Shown here piece after piece: positions 50,410 through 62,174 of a DNA stretch of 64,000 nucleotides. Source of the DNA: Agapanthus africanus (taxonomy: Eukaryota; Streptophyta; Magnoliopsida; Asparagales; Amaryllidaceae); contig JASDDO010000001.1 of assembly GCA_030015575.1 (NCBI GenBank), positions 139,023,988 through 139,087,987 on the forward strand, written 5' to 3'. Positions within the stretch are counted from its first letter, which is position 1. Each line of letters opens with the position of its first letter. A model generated the notes under the pieces. That model saw nothing but the letters and a program-made list of their open reading frames with translations, had not been told where the DNA came from and ran no database searches. The translations under genes were made by a program, and so were the position numbers.

Positions 50410-52396
50410 TGTAAGTCGATGCTGTGCACCCCGCAGATTCACGAGGAGGTAGAGTTTGAAAAAAATGATTTTTATATGCTTCGCAATACCGACTAAACTC
50501 CAGGATCGATACTAAACCCTAGCTAACAAAAGATCTAAGAGGTTTAACTACTATATGAGAAAGTTATACCTCAAGTATCAAGTCCTTCTTGTACTCCTCT
50601 TCCTCTTCTTGTGCTCCTTGAAGAAAGTAAGCATCGCGCCTCCTCTTCGGCCTCCCCGAGTCAAAGAAGATCCACCCGAGAGTGTCTATTAAGAGCTCCT
50701 ACCTCTAAGATAAGGTAACTAGAGTACCTAGTATGCTAATCTAAGTAGCTTAGAGGATGTAGGGAGTGATTATGGATAGTTTAGTCTCACTAACCCTAGG
50801 TTTCTCAACACATGAGACAACCAGGGTTTGAGGGAGAAGAAGAGAGCTCTTGAGGTGAGAGAGTGTTTAAGATAATAATGAAATAAATATGGCTACATGT
50901 GATGACTATGAAGCATGCCAAAATATCTCAAAAAACATCTCACCAAATATCTCACAAAATATCTAAGTCCACTCTTGTCTCAATAGTCATCTATAAGTCA
51001 CCAAGTAGCCATGCTTCATTTATCAGAAAATAACACCTCATACCTCCACCTCATTTATCTTTTAATCAAAAGATTAAAACACAAATGAGGTGTCCCCTTC
51101 TAGAAGTATACTTGAGTGAATTACAAGAATACCCCTCACCGTATATACATACCTGTATCCGTATTCCAAAAAACACGAATACAATGAGACGAAACTAATC
51201 CAATAATCTAATACTAGGTTCCGGCTTAAACCAAAGCCCACTAGTATTATCCATCCGAACATCATACGTGCACAAGTACACGTATATGTTCGAACCATGT
51301 CGTAAAACCATATGACCTCTATATCGTTTTGCCCGAAGCAGGGAAACCCTCTTTATGTGACTCTAAAGACTTGACAGTAAGCTGGCAGTGGGTTTAACCA
51401 CAAGCATGTTAGCGGTACTAGCTGCACGTAATGGCTACCCAAGTATCTGTCGATAAGAAGGCCGATGAGCACACTCATCCGAACTCCTACCGAGCCTATC
51501 TATGAAAATCTCCTTACAGTCCGGTCTGTTCGTCTAAAGAGTATCGCATATCGTGCCTAGGGGGCAATAGCCGTCAGACCCCTAATAGCACAATAAGTCA
51601 TGCCGGAGTAGAGCCCAAAAACACCCTGAGAAACTACTGGAGTACCTACCAGTAATCTCGCTTGCCCTGGCCAGGGACTTTGTGTAGTGGCTTTCTGAAC
51701 ACAGCACGACATCAACCCCCAATACCGGGAGAGACAAATCCTATCTAACTGCTACGGCCTCTAAGTGCTTCGGGACTGCACCCAACTACTACCTGTTTGC
51801 ACGGCCCATCAGAGCCGTGGTAAGGTAGTAATCTAAGAAAAGTAGGAACACACTCGAGGCGAAGTAGCAGTGTCAAGTCAACGGACTATGTTGTACTCAT
51901 GTCACCTGGGAACTACTACCTGACGATAGGTATAGTACCAACCAACAGTTCCCCACGAGTCCGTCCAGTATAACTCATAACCTAATGAGCACCTGCATAC
52001 TATCTCTAGTACAATGTACTAATGCTGTAGGACAGACCATCTCCCATGCTGGGATGAGAAGCGTATACACTACTCTACTCTGGAGTATCGATGCCCTATC
52101 TCGATAATCCTACGACTAGGGACCTGTATAAGGATGTGCTTAAAGAATACCCAGCCCCCACTAGTGTGACTGCCATCACAACACTGGTAGTCAAGCAAAT
52201 ATCCTAAGGGCTTTACCAATATATATTAGCGATACGCTAAAAGAAACGTATACACATATTAAAATAGAAACAAACCAAGTAGCATACTACTATATTGAGC
52301 AAGATTGTCATAAAATTTGTGTATATCCCAAGCTTCCAAAATGTAATATACAAACTAGTATTATACAATAATGGCCTCTAGAGCATATCACTAACA
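50410..52396 (-). repeat. 3' LTR of element E (1.99 kb)
   Basis: The edges are TGTAAGTCGATG and CACTAACA. It is related to solo LTR S1, and the shared core is at about 51720-51890. Confidence 0.87.
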
Positions 52397-55126
52397 ATCT
52401 TCCACTTGCACTGAGGCCATGTGTTGGCATATCGCAGACCTATCATTTCGAATAGCCTCTCGAGCTGCGTCTGAGAGATGGCCTTTATGAGTGGATCTGC
52501 AGTGTTGTTCTCCATATCAACTCTCCATACCTCGATCTCCCGGCGATCCACGATCTCCTTGATCAGGTGATACCGCCTCAAGATATGTCTAGACTTCTGA
52601 TAGGACCTGGGTTCCTTCGCTAAAGCTATAGCCCCATTGTTGTCACAATACAGAGGTATTGGATCAACAATGGACGGAACCACCTGAAGTTCTATCAAGA
52701 ACTTCCTCATCCAGACTGTTTCTTTTATAGCATTACATGCGGCGATATACTCCGCTTCCATCGTCGAGTCAGCAACGGTGTCCTGCTCGGAGCTCATCCA
52801 ATAGACCGCCCCTCCATTGAAGGTAAAGACATAACACGACTTGGACTTGGAGTCATCCTTGTCATTCTGGAAGTTGGATTCAGCAAAGGACTCGATCTGG
52901 AGGTCTTTTTTGCCGTACACCAAGAACATCCCCTTAGTTCTTCTCAGGTACTTGCGAATGTTCTTTACTGCTATCCGGTGCTTCTCCCCAGGGTTTGACT
53001 GATACCGTCTTATTACGCTTAGTGCGTAAGCAACATCTGGTCTGGTACATAACATCGCATATATTATAAAGCCTACCGCAGAAGCATAGGGTATAGTTGA
53101 CATGCGATCCCTTTCCAAATCAGTCTTGGGAGACATCTCTGTAAAGAGGGTGATTCCGGTAGATTACCAAGCTTTGAATCTTCCATACTGAATCTTTTCA
53201 GTATAGTGTCGATATACCTGGACTGTGAAAGTCCCAACATCCTCTTGGATCTATCACGATAGATCTAGATCCCCAGAATGTAAGAGGCATCACCCAGGTC
53301 TTTCATGGAGAACCTTTGTGACAAGAATCCTTTGACTGATTGTAGCATAGGAATGTCATTTCCTATCAGAGAATGTCATCCACGTATAAGACGAGGAATA
53401 CAACAGTTCTTGCTACAATCTTACTATAGATGCATGGTTCATCTGGATTTTTGATGAAGTCAAATTCTTTGACCGTCTCATCAAAACAGATGTTCCAACT
53501 CCGCGATGCCTGCTTTAATCCATAAATGGATATAAGCAACTTGAACACTTTCTCGCTGCTCCCACTCTGAATGAAACCCTCTGGCCGATTCATATAGATT
53601 CACTCTTTCAAATGTTCATTTAGAAAAGCGGTCTTTATGTCCATCTGCCAAATCTCATAATCGTGGAAGGCAGCAATGGCAAGAAGGATCCGAATAGATT
53701 TGAGCATAGCCACTGGAGAAAAGGTTTTATCATAGTCCAAACCAGGTCTTTAACTTAAACCTTTTGCAACAAGTTTAGCATTATAGGTTTCAACCTGTCC
53801 ATCTACACCAATGTTCTTTCTGAAGATCCATTTGCAGCCTATGGGTTTTACCCCTTCTGGAGTAATGTCCAAAATCCATACTTTGTTGGTGTATATGGAC
53901 TCCATCTCGGTCCGCATTGCATCCAGCCATTTTACTGAGTCACCGCTCTGAATGGTTTGCTGGAAGCTAGTTGGCTTATCATTGTCAATGATGTAATCCT
54001 CTATCCCTGTCTATAAGAAAACCGTAGTATCTCTTGAGCAGATGAGATAGCCTACTACTCCTGCGGAGTGGCGCGGGGATGTCCTGTTCTTTTGAAACTT
54101 CTGGTTCCACTATACTTTCAGTAATAGCTTGTGGTTCTGGAATTTCTTCCAGTTCTATTGCGCTCCCACTTATCTCTTTTTCTAAAAATTGAGTTTCCAA
54201 GAAGTGGGCATGATGAGAAACAAAAACCTTTTGTTCCTCTGCGTAATAGAAAAGATACCCCATGGAGTTCTTTGGGTATCCCATAAAGTTACACAGTACT
54301 GAGCGTGTCTCGAGCTTATTTGCATGCTGCTTTTTAACAAAAGTTGTACATCCCCATATCTTCAAATACTGAACATAGGGTTTCTTCCCACTCCACATCA
54401 GATATGGTGTGGTAAGCACAGTCTCGGTAGGAACCTTGTTCAAAAGACATGCAGCTGATTCTAGTGCATAGCCCCAGAAGGATCACGGTAACTCAGCGTT
54501 ACTCATCATGGAACGTACCATATCCAATAAGGTTCGGTTCCGCCTTTCCGATACACCGTTGTGTTGTGGTGTGTATGGATGAGTAAGCTGAGAGAGAATT
54601 CCATTCTCTTTTAAGTAATCCAGGAACTCGACACTTAAGTATTCACCACCTCGATTAGATCTTAGTGTCTTGATACTTTTGCCGGTTTGGTTTTCCACTT
54701 CATTCTTATATTCTTAGAATTTCTCAAAGGCCTCAGATCTATGTTTCATCAAAAAGACATGTCCATATATAGAGAAATCATCCATAAAAGTAATGAAATA
54801 AGAATAACCACTTCTTGCATGTATAGACATTAGACCACACACGTCGCTGTGTATGAGTCTTAAGAGCTCGCTCGCTCTTACTCCGTGTCCAGTGAATGGG
54901 GTCTTTGTCATCTTTCCTTTGAGACATGATTGACAAGTTGGATAAGACTGATATTCGAATGGATCCAAATATCCCTTTTTATGTAACTTGGTCAACCATG
55001 TTTCATTGATGTGACCCAGTCTACAATGCCATAAGAATGCTTGATTTAATTCTGGAGACTTTCTTTTGTGTGTGTTCTGGACGTTGAAAACTTGTAGTTG
55101 GTTTAATACTTATATACCGTTGTTTA
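52397..55126 (-). pseudogene. Copia pol remains of element E (integrase, RT, RNase H)
   Basis: Read on the minus strand from right to left, the integrase zinc-binding and core start is at 54714-54995 (TCQSCLKGKM, HSDVCG, FMDDFS). The core continues at 54483-54698 (PYTPQHNGVSERRNRT, with the catalytic Glu), and the integrase tail and linker at 53985-54443. Reverse transcriptase follows around 53366-53593 (YGLKQASRSW, YVDD), then the end of RT and RNase H at 52400-53136 (CTRPDVAYAL, STMEAEYIA, LYCDNNGAI, SRHILRRYH). The order integrase before RT marks Ty1/copia. It is a fossil in about five pieces. Confidence 0.88.
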
Positions 55127-57319
55127 TGTTAGCTATATGTATGCCCTAGAGGCCATTACTGTACATACAATGTATATTGTAGTGGATGCTTGGACATATA
55201 TAGGGAGGACTTTCTTGCTCGACATGATAGTATGCTATCTGGTTGCTCTTTATCTTAACATGTACACTTATTGTCTCTCTATTACATGTTGATAAAGCCC
55301 TTAGGATGAGTACTTGACTACCAGGATTATGATGCAGATCATACTAGTGGGGACATAGTTAGTCGGTAAGTACATCCTTCAAATGTTCCTAGTCGTGGGA
55401 GTATCGAGACAGGACATCGATACTCCAGAGTAGACTAGCGAATACGCTTCTTGACCCATATGATGGGCGATGGATGATCCCACATCCATTGGTGTTTGGC
55501 ATCAGAGAAGGTATACGGGTGCTCAGTGGAGACTGGGTACACTAGACGGACTCGCCGAGAACTCCGAGATGGTATTATACCTATCGTCAGATAGCAGTTC
55601 TCTGGTGACACTGGTACAGGTTAGTCTGTCGACCCGAGATCGTCATAGAGTCTTGTGTGATTCCCACTGTGCTTTCATTTCTACCTTACCACGTTCAAGA
55701 GATTGTGCAAAATGGTGGTTTTTGGGTACAGTCCCGAGTCACATGGAGGCAATGAGCGATAGGAGAGGATTCGTCTCTCCCGGTATTGGGAGTTAATGTT
55801 GCACTATGCTCGATTGGCCATAACAGGAAATACCTGGCCAGGGTTGCTAAGATCTACTGGTAAGTGTTATCAGTAGTTTCTCGAACCGTTATGGACCATG
55901 CATCGGCATGACTTATCAGGCTATTGGGGTCTGACGTTATACCACCCCCAGGCTGCGATATGAGACATATCAGACGAAGAGACCGGACTGTACGGTAGTG
56001 TTACTGATTGGATTCGCAGGAGTATGAGCAGGCTTGCTTGTTGATCTTTTGATCACTCAATACCCTGGTGGCCGTTATGTTTAGCAGACCACTTGCGGCT
56101 TGTGGGTGTTTGATATGATCATCACCTACTGCCGGCGTATTGACGAGTCTTTAAAGTCCTACACAGAGGTTTCCTAGTTCATGCGAAAAGAAGTAGGAGC
56201 ACATATATGATATGTGCGGGACCGAGATTAATGCGCGTATGTGATACCACATTCTATTCTCGCGATATGTGATATCGATCAGTTATATGTCATATAGTCG
56301 GGTTATCGGATCAAGTGTTGACTCGATGAATTGTTACATTTGATATTAGTCGGTTGTATGTGATATAGCCGGATTATTAAATCAAGTATTGATTTAATAA
56401 TTTAATGTATAATTATATATGTGATATATTAATTTACATTAACTAATATTAGCTTACTTAAGTTTTCTTTTTCTCACTAGTGTACACTTGGTATATATGT
56501 GATATATATTAATGTACATTATTTTGTATCATGCTAGATGTCACATGCTACATGGGTGTATGAGACTCACACCAAGCTTATGATAATCCTAAGGTTTTTA
56601 TTTATCCAAGTAATTCAAAATGGTTGGAAAATTGTCATGGCTAGAAGCTTGGAGAAGCTTATGCTAACCATTAACTTAGTCCACTAACTTTGTTTTACTT
56701 GTAAATATTTATTAACCTAACCATTATTGTTAGCCATGGTTTATTCTCTACATGAGTTAGTGTATGACACTAACCCATCCATGGTTGCTGTTCTCACCTC
56801 ATGGGTTTCATTCTCATCTTCACTTCATCTTCTTCTTCCTCATGAGAAAGCTCACTAGCTTTTCAAATGGTGAAGAAATAATGTGAGAAAAATTAATCTA
56901 AAGTGAGCCCAATTCCTACTTCATCATCCTCTACTATATTAGCCATTTAGTTTAGAGTGTTTGCTTCACTAATCTACCATTAGTGAAGACCTAGCATGAG
57001 CTTGAGTCTCCTCGACGTAGATCATCTTCGGCCTCGAAGATTTCAAGCAAGCTTGTTCATTTCTTCATGTGAACCCTTACTAGAATTCGGGAGTTTCACT
57101 ACTTGGAGTGAAGGGACTACTACACGGAGCTTTAGAAGTGAAGGACAAATCTATAAAGGTTGTATTCCTTATTCACTTAGATGTAAAGTTGTTTACATTG
57201 TTGCTTCGTCTAAAATCTCTAGTTAAGATTTTAGTTTAGAGTTCTTTAGTACGGCAAAAATTTGAAATTGGCATGGACGATACCTCCCAAAACCCATCGG
57301 CCGTCTAAGGAACCCTACA
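55127..57319 (+). repeat. 5' LTR of element C (2.19 kb)
   Basis: It aligns over its length to the LTRs of A, B and J. Its hairpins include arms GCACATAT/ATATGTGC near 56199, CGATAT/ATATCG with loop GTG near 56262, and perfect 13-base arms at 56373-56401. The core is at about 55640-55795. Confidence 0.88.
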
Positions 57320-58878
57320 GTGGTATCAGAACCATGCTAGAGAATTAGACGATATTTGTTAGATTACGAAACCGAAACAACTCCGAAACACCCGATACTA
57401 AAACCTAGTTTCTGTCGTTTTTAAAATGGTGTCTAAAATTTTTTTAAGCAACTGCAGAATATTGCATGAGATGTAACATGAACACAGTACAAATTTGAAC
57501 CCTCGTCGCCGGAATTTGGCCGGCCACATAGCTCAGAAATTCGGCCTGGCCGATTTTGGTACTTGGTTCTGGGTTGAAATTTTTACTGTGTTCTGGTCTC
57601 TGGGTTTTGGTATTTCAGGTGTTGCTTGTTTTTGCTAAAATTGCATGTGATGTTATCTTTGTGCAAAAGGCAATTCAGAGTGTTTCGTAGTTATAATTCT
57701 AGCATCTATTCAGGTTATTTAGACGAAGTTAAAAAGTTCGAACGGATATCAATAACTCATATTTTCCCTTATTGGAAATTTTCCAAGAGTTGGATTTTTT
57801 TCCAAGTTTAAAATCTTCAGAAAATCATGCAAGCGATTCTGTGGATCCTCTAGAAGAACGATACCCAAACTCGACTTTTTAGGTCGTGGAACCATGGTCA
57901 TACCCTAGGGTTTGCGGCAGTTCTGCGGCCACATGAGTGAAGCATGGGTCGGCCCTTCTACGGATGGTTCATAGGTGCTGTGGCATGTTCTGGGTATTTT
58001 TTAAACTCCGCTCAAGTGTTGAGCTCTTTGGGAAATTTTGGGTGTTTGTTCATTCGATCGAAAAGTTTAACATCGTCTAGCTATCTATAATTGTGATACA
58101 ATATTTGGAATCCACAATAATTAGTTATGAGATAACTAGTTTGAATTTTATAAATCTAGCAGTTTAGTCTCATTTAATCAATTGCCACAGAATTTTGATG
58201 TGGATCAAAAGTCCATCGCAATTACATAGCGTACGCGAATACTCGTCGGGTAACCTTACCAGATAACCATGCCCCATAACCCCGACAAAGTGACTGTAGG
58301 AGAACCCCATCGCCAAAAGCATCCGTTCAGGTGCTCGCGGCCGCGGTGTTCCGCCTTAGTTCACTTCATCGACGGCATCGGGGGTGCGGCCGTCTACTAA
58401 AGTTTCCGACGAGCATTCGATCAGCTTATCGGGAATCTTGTTGAATTACCCGACAGGTTATTGGAAAGTGTTTTCAATATCGAGACTAAAATGCGGGGTT
58501 TATAATTATTAGGCATGTTATGTCTAAGGAATTCATTTGGTAAGGCATGAAATCCAAAGTATGTGATACATTGGGTTTATGATATCTAAGGAGGTTGCGG
58601 ATTCCAATTATTGTAGTTTTTCACTTTCTTTTTTGCGACCGTAAGTGTAATAAGCGGTGTATCGCCGGTTTCGTTACTATACGTCAACGACAATTAGGAT
58701 ACGCATATTTACTTACGTTGATGACATGTGATGTTATGTATTGCTATGATATGTTATATTTGATCGTCGTGTTTTGAATAGCCGGGGGGGTTTGCGTGAG
58801 AGGAAAGTTTTTCATTTTCATTCATGTAAAAGCTTGTATGTAATATTCTTTTATTGGGGCACTTCCGGGTTGAGGATT
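57320..58878 (+). other. Primer-binding site and partial leader of element C
   Basis: The primer-binding site is 57321-57333. The leader is homologous to 17091-18600 of A, with a GTG-loop hairpin GCTCAA/TTGAGC near 58008. No gene is seen. Confidence 0.82.
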
Positions 58879-59434
58879 GTTTTCTGCTGAAAGACGCGAC
58901 CGGGACGTTGGGACGTCCGGCCTGAATTTTGGGGGGCAGATATTATTTGGTTTTATCCGTCCGCCTCTCCGAAGATGCCAAGTCGATTTATGACACCGTG
59001 TATCTGAGGTTTAGACGGATGCAGCCGTTGTAGCAGACTTCGTCGTATTCCCCCTCATTGTGAGGGGTTTTTTATTGTGAGGACGCTCTTCCCTGCAGGC
59101 GCAAGCCCCTGCAGTTAATTACGCTACCGCATCGCGGTAACCACTTTCTCCTTCTCCAGATGGTCACTTCGTGTCATGTATATTTGTTTTATTTTTGGTT
59201 TCCCGTGGATTGTATACGGAGACTAATTTATGTTTTCGCCCGTAGGGCGTGGATTAGTCCAAATCCGTATTTTCGTAGATTTGGGTTTGGGTTGGATTTA
59301 AGGATCGTTAATATCATTTGAGACTAAGATCAACTTAAATGTTTATTAAGGATACGTTAGTCTAATTTTAGACTAAGATCTACTTAACAGGATCATTTAG
59401 ATCCAACAAAAGAGCATTTTGGCTCTATTGTTTT

Positions 59435-59577
59435 AGTTTAGGGACATTGCAGTCCATGGAGTTTAAGGATATCATAGTCCATAAGTTTAAGGACATCATA
59501 GTCCATGAGTTTAAGGACCCCACAGTCCATGAAGTTTAAGGACATCATAGTCCAGTTTAAAGACGTCATAGTCTGTA
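59435..59577 (+). repeat. 24-bp minisatellite, six units
   Basis: The unit is AGTTTAAGGACATCATAGTC plus CAT(G)A, with starts at 59435, 59460, 59484, 59508, 59533 and 59554. Most units contain a small stem GGAC...GTCC. The last unit has AGAC...GTCT instead, which still pairs. Confidence 0.9.
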
Positions 59578-59980
59578 TGGTTTTGGTTCAACCGTTTGGG
59601 GATGCGCCAAAAGTTATTGGTTATTGGGACCCTTCATCTCTCTGAAGACGTTGAAGAATTACAACGACATATATCAGAGGTATGAAGATATGTACCCTTA
59701 AACCAATGTTGGTTGGAAGATCTGTAGTCAAGTTTGGGACTAAGATCGGTTAAAAAGATTTATGAGTATATGGGCTCAATTAATCTAAATTAGGGATCTG
59801 TGGCCAACTTGGGCTTGGCCCACTCAGTTAAAATATTGGACATTTAATTAGGCTCAGCCCTTGTTTATTTAACAATACTGAGCATTGGTTTTAGATTCTG
59901 ACAACCTTTTTGTCTTTTATTGAGTGTTGAACACTCATTATGGATCTAGAGCTTTATTTAAAGAACAATTTATGTTCGCT

Positions 59981-60289
59981 TAGCGCACACGTGAGGAGCA
60001 CGTGGCACGCTTGGCGCTGAGCGCCAGACTTGGAGCGCTGAAGCGCTTCTTGTGAGATAGCGCACATGTGAGGAGCACGTGGCGCGTTTGGCGCTGAACA
60101 CCAGATAATGAGTGCAGAGCGCTCCTTATGAAATAGCGCACACGTAAGGAGCACGTGGCGTGCTTGGCGCTGAGCGCCAGCCTTGAAGCGCTCGGTGCTT
60201 CTTTAAATTGGAGCGCTAGGAGCGCTACGGCGCTGTGCGCCAGATATGGAGCGCTGAGGTGCTTCTTTAAATTGGAGCGCTAAATCTCT
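59981..60289 (+). repeat. GC-rich tandem array, period about 76 bp
   Basis: Units start with TAGCGCAC at 59981, 60058 and 60133, then partial units follow. Each unit holds a CACGTG-AGGAG-CACGTG stem or a variant, a TGGCGCT-G-AGCGCCA stem or a variant, and AGCGCT repeats. CACGTG is the plant G-box core, so the array could bind bZIP or bHLH factors. That is inference. Confidence 0.88.
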
Positions 60290-61012
60290 TTTAAGGCAAC
60301 TTTGATCAGTTCTGCGCTCTGAGAATTAAACTCTCATTTATAGGAGACTTTGTCTTATAGATTTAAGAACTACGTTCTTATTTTAATAGGAGATGTTGCA
60401 ATCTCTTCTGTTTTTGTGAAAAACTTTGTCTTTGTCTTATAGATCTGTGATCTAAAGAGAACTAAGTTCTTCTCCCTCCCTTTTTATGATGAGATGCTTC
60501 ATTCTCTTCTATTTTTATGAAAGACTTCTGTCTTTGTAGATCTATGATATAGAAAAAGAATTAAATTCTTCTTTTTTTATTATGAGATTCCTTCATCTCT
60601 CCGTTTTATTTACCTTGAAGAAATTCTTCTTCCGAGAGCTTGCTCTTCTCTTTGAAATTTCTCAAAGTTTATGGGGGGGTTCTCTGTGTGTGAGACTTGA
60701 AATCTTAGGGCCTTTATATAGGGGAGGCTGATTTTTTGAATCAGTTTAAGAAATCTTTTCTCTAATTGATTTGTGGATGTTTCCTCCCGTTGGATCTTTG
60801 ATCCTAGGGTTTCTGTTTTACAAAAGGAAATCTTCTTGTTTTTAACAAGATTGGGAAAATCTTTTCCCATACAGAACTTATTATGTATCTTGGTGATTTT
60901 TAACCATCTTTAGATCTTTGATCCAACGGTGCTCTAATTTTCAGAGGTAATTTGATGACTTTTAGTCATCTTTGTTGGATCTTTGATCCATGGGTGGGGA
61001 ACATTTAGTTCC

Positions 61013-61241
61013 AGCGCTAGCGCTATCGTGCTTTGCACGTGAGCGCTGCATCAGAGTCTTTGACTCTGGGTGCTAGCTCACTTAGCGCTAGCGTTCTCGT
61101 GCTTTGCACGTGAGCGCTGCATCAGAGTCTTTGACTCTTAGTGCTGGCGCTGCTAGCGCTAGCGCTATCGTGCTTTGCATGTGAGCGCTGCATCAGAGAC
61201 TTTGACTGTTAGCACTGGCGCATTTAGCGCTAACGCTTTTA
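61013..61241 (+). repeat. 71-bp tandem array, three units plus a partial one
   Basis: Starts are at 61013, 61084, 61155 and 61226, an exact period of 71. Each unit holds AGCGCTAGCG, a CGTGC-TTT-GCACG stem (61027-61039 in unit one) and an AGAGTC-TTT-GACTCT stem (61053-61067 in unit one). Confidence 0.93.
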
Positions 61242-62149
61242 TGAATTGCTGTTTCATTTCAAATTTCAAAATTTGAACAGAGTTTTGCTCTGATTGGGGG
61301 GAAAAAATGCCCCCCACCGGTGCGCTCACGTGGCTTACTCATGAGTGCTGTGGTGGCAACATCTGTGCCATTAGATCAACTTAGAAGTTGAAACGGCTCT
61401 CGGTGGCTAAAAATGGGGCCTTTGGCCCTTGAGATGACCTCTGTTTATCTTCTTTCTTGTTTTTCTAAGAATTAATTCTCTTTCAGAGCATAGCTCTTTG
61501 TTTTAAGAACTCTCTTAGAGACAGAACTCTGTCGAAATATTTAGGTAAAGATTAAATCTTTGAAAGGATTACTTGATAATCTAGGGTTTCACCCATTAAC
61601 AGAGCCTTGCTCTTTAGAGTTCATAGATCTAGAGAAATTTTTAGGGCTTTCTTAACAGTGCTTTGTTCTCTTGAAATCATAGATCTAGCGAGATCTTTCT
61701 TAAGGTCTCTTAACCCATTTAAAGAAGAACTCTTAGAGTTCATCTTGCAGATCATAAAGGTCTTAGAGTTTTTAACTCAGTAAAGCTTTGGTTTTTGGGG
61801 TTTTTTTGATGGATTATTCCATCTTCTTCACAGAGCATTGCTCTTTAGAATTTTTGGGGGGAATTTTATTCGCTTCATCATTAATTATGATAGATATCAT
61901 ATCTGTTGCAGAGCGCTGCTCTCAAGGGAGATTTACTCCTTGGCCCAAGGGGGCGCTCATTAAATGAGAATCCTTTTAGGATTTCCTCATTTAATGATTG
62001 TCTCATCAAATGATGGGACTGTTTTATTAATGATGAGCCATCATCTAGATTGTGTTGGTCCCCCTTGGTCCCTTTCCACTGCATTGCAGTATGGCACAAA
62101 TTTTAAAGTGCCAAGTGCCAGATCTTAAACTGTAGCATTGACGGCTAAC

Positions 62150-62170
62150 TTTTGTTCTTTTTCACGCAGG
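62150..62170 (+). promoter_or_regulatory. Candidate 3' splice site before the PMD start
   Basis: A pyrimidine tract (TTTTGTTCTTTTTCAC) followed by GCAG at 62166-62169 lies five bases before the ATG at 62175. It would place all or part of the hairpin chain in an intron or a spliced leader. No matching donor was identified. Confidence 0.4.
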
Positions 62171-62174
62171 TACT

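Larger units (their letters stand above)
50410..55126 (-). mobile_element. Element E: copia retrotransposon with the best preserved pol, cut by C
   Basis: A minus-strand element. The 3' LTR is at 50410-52396, the polypurine complement (ATCTTCCACTTG) from 52397, and the pol remains at 52397-55126. C interrupts it at 55127. The gag, leader, primer-binding site and 5' LTR should lie beyond the right edge. The predicted target duplication is GAAAT (50405-50409). It is broken, with about four or five breaks in the visible pol. Confidence 0.88.
55127..58878 (+). mobile_element. Element C: copia 5' LTR and leader, cut by M
   Basis: Plus strand. The 5' LTR is 55127-57319 (TGTTAG...CCTACA), the primer-binding site TGGTATCAGAACC 57321-57333, and the leader runs to 58878, where homology with the leaders of A and B stops. 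It is clearly diverged from A and B and so an older branch of that family. The predicted target duplication is GTTTA (55122-55126). The rest should lie to the right of M. Confidence 0.85.
58905..62095 (+). repeat. Chain of short perfect hairpins leading to the PMD gene
   Basis: Dozens of short inverted repeats follow each other, mostly 5-8 bp arms and 1-7 base loops. Examples: 59051-59067 (CCCCTCA/TGAGGGG), 59125-59139 (TACCGC/GCGGTA), 59237-59249, 59390-59404, 59411-59426, 59701-59714 and 59802-59820. Others are 59921-59937 (TGAGTGTT/AACACTCA), 60365-60379, 60520-60535, 60852-60869 (TGGGAAAA/TTTTCCCA), 60954-60970 (GATGACT/AGTCATC), 60998-61012, 61416-61428 and 61520-61533. 61957-61997 has 12-base arms TCATTAAATGAG/CTCATTTAATGA plus an inner stem. 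Loops of TTT are common. No gene is seen in this stretch. Confidence 0.8.

Noticed and set aside
31558-52396. Apparent preference of new insertions for LTRs of relatives (J in K, S1 and L in H, B in S1, E in L)
   Set aside because: Five of about ten insertions is close to the share of element length that LTRs occupy, so chance is enough.
59051-59075. Stem CCCCTCA/TGAGGGG followed by T residues, like a bacterial rho-independent terminator
   Set aside because: The context is a plant genome, and this stem is one of dozens in the hairpin chain.
61013-61241. Regular repeats considered as a CRISPR array
   Set aside because: The whole 71-base unit repeats without unique spacers, and this is eukaryotic DNA.
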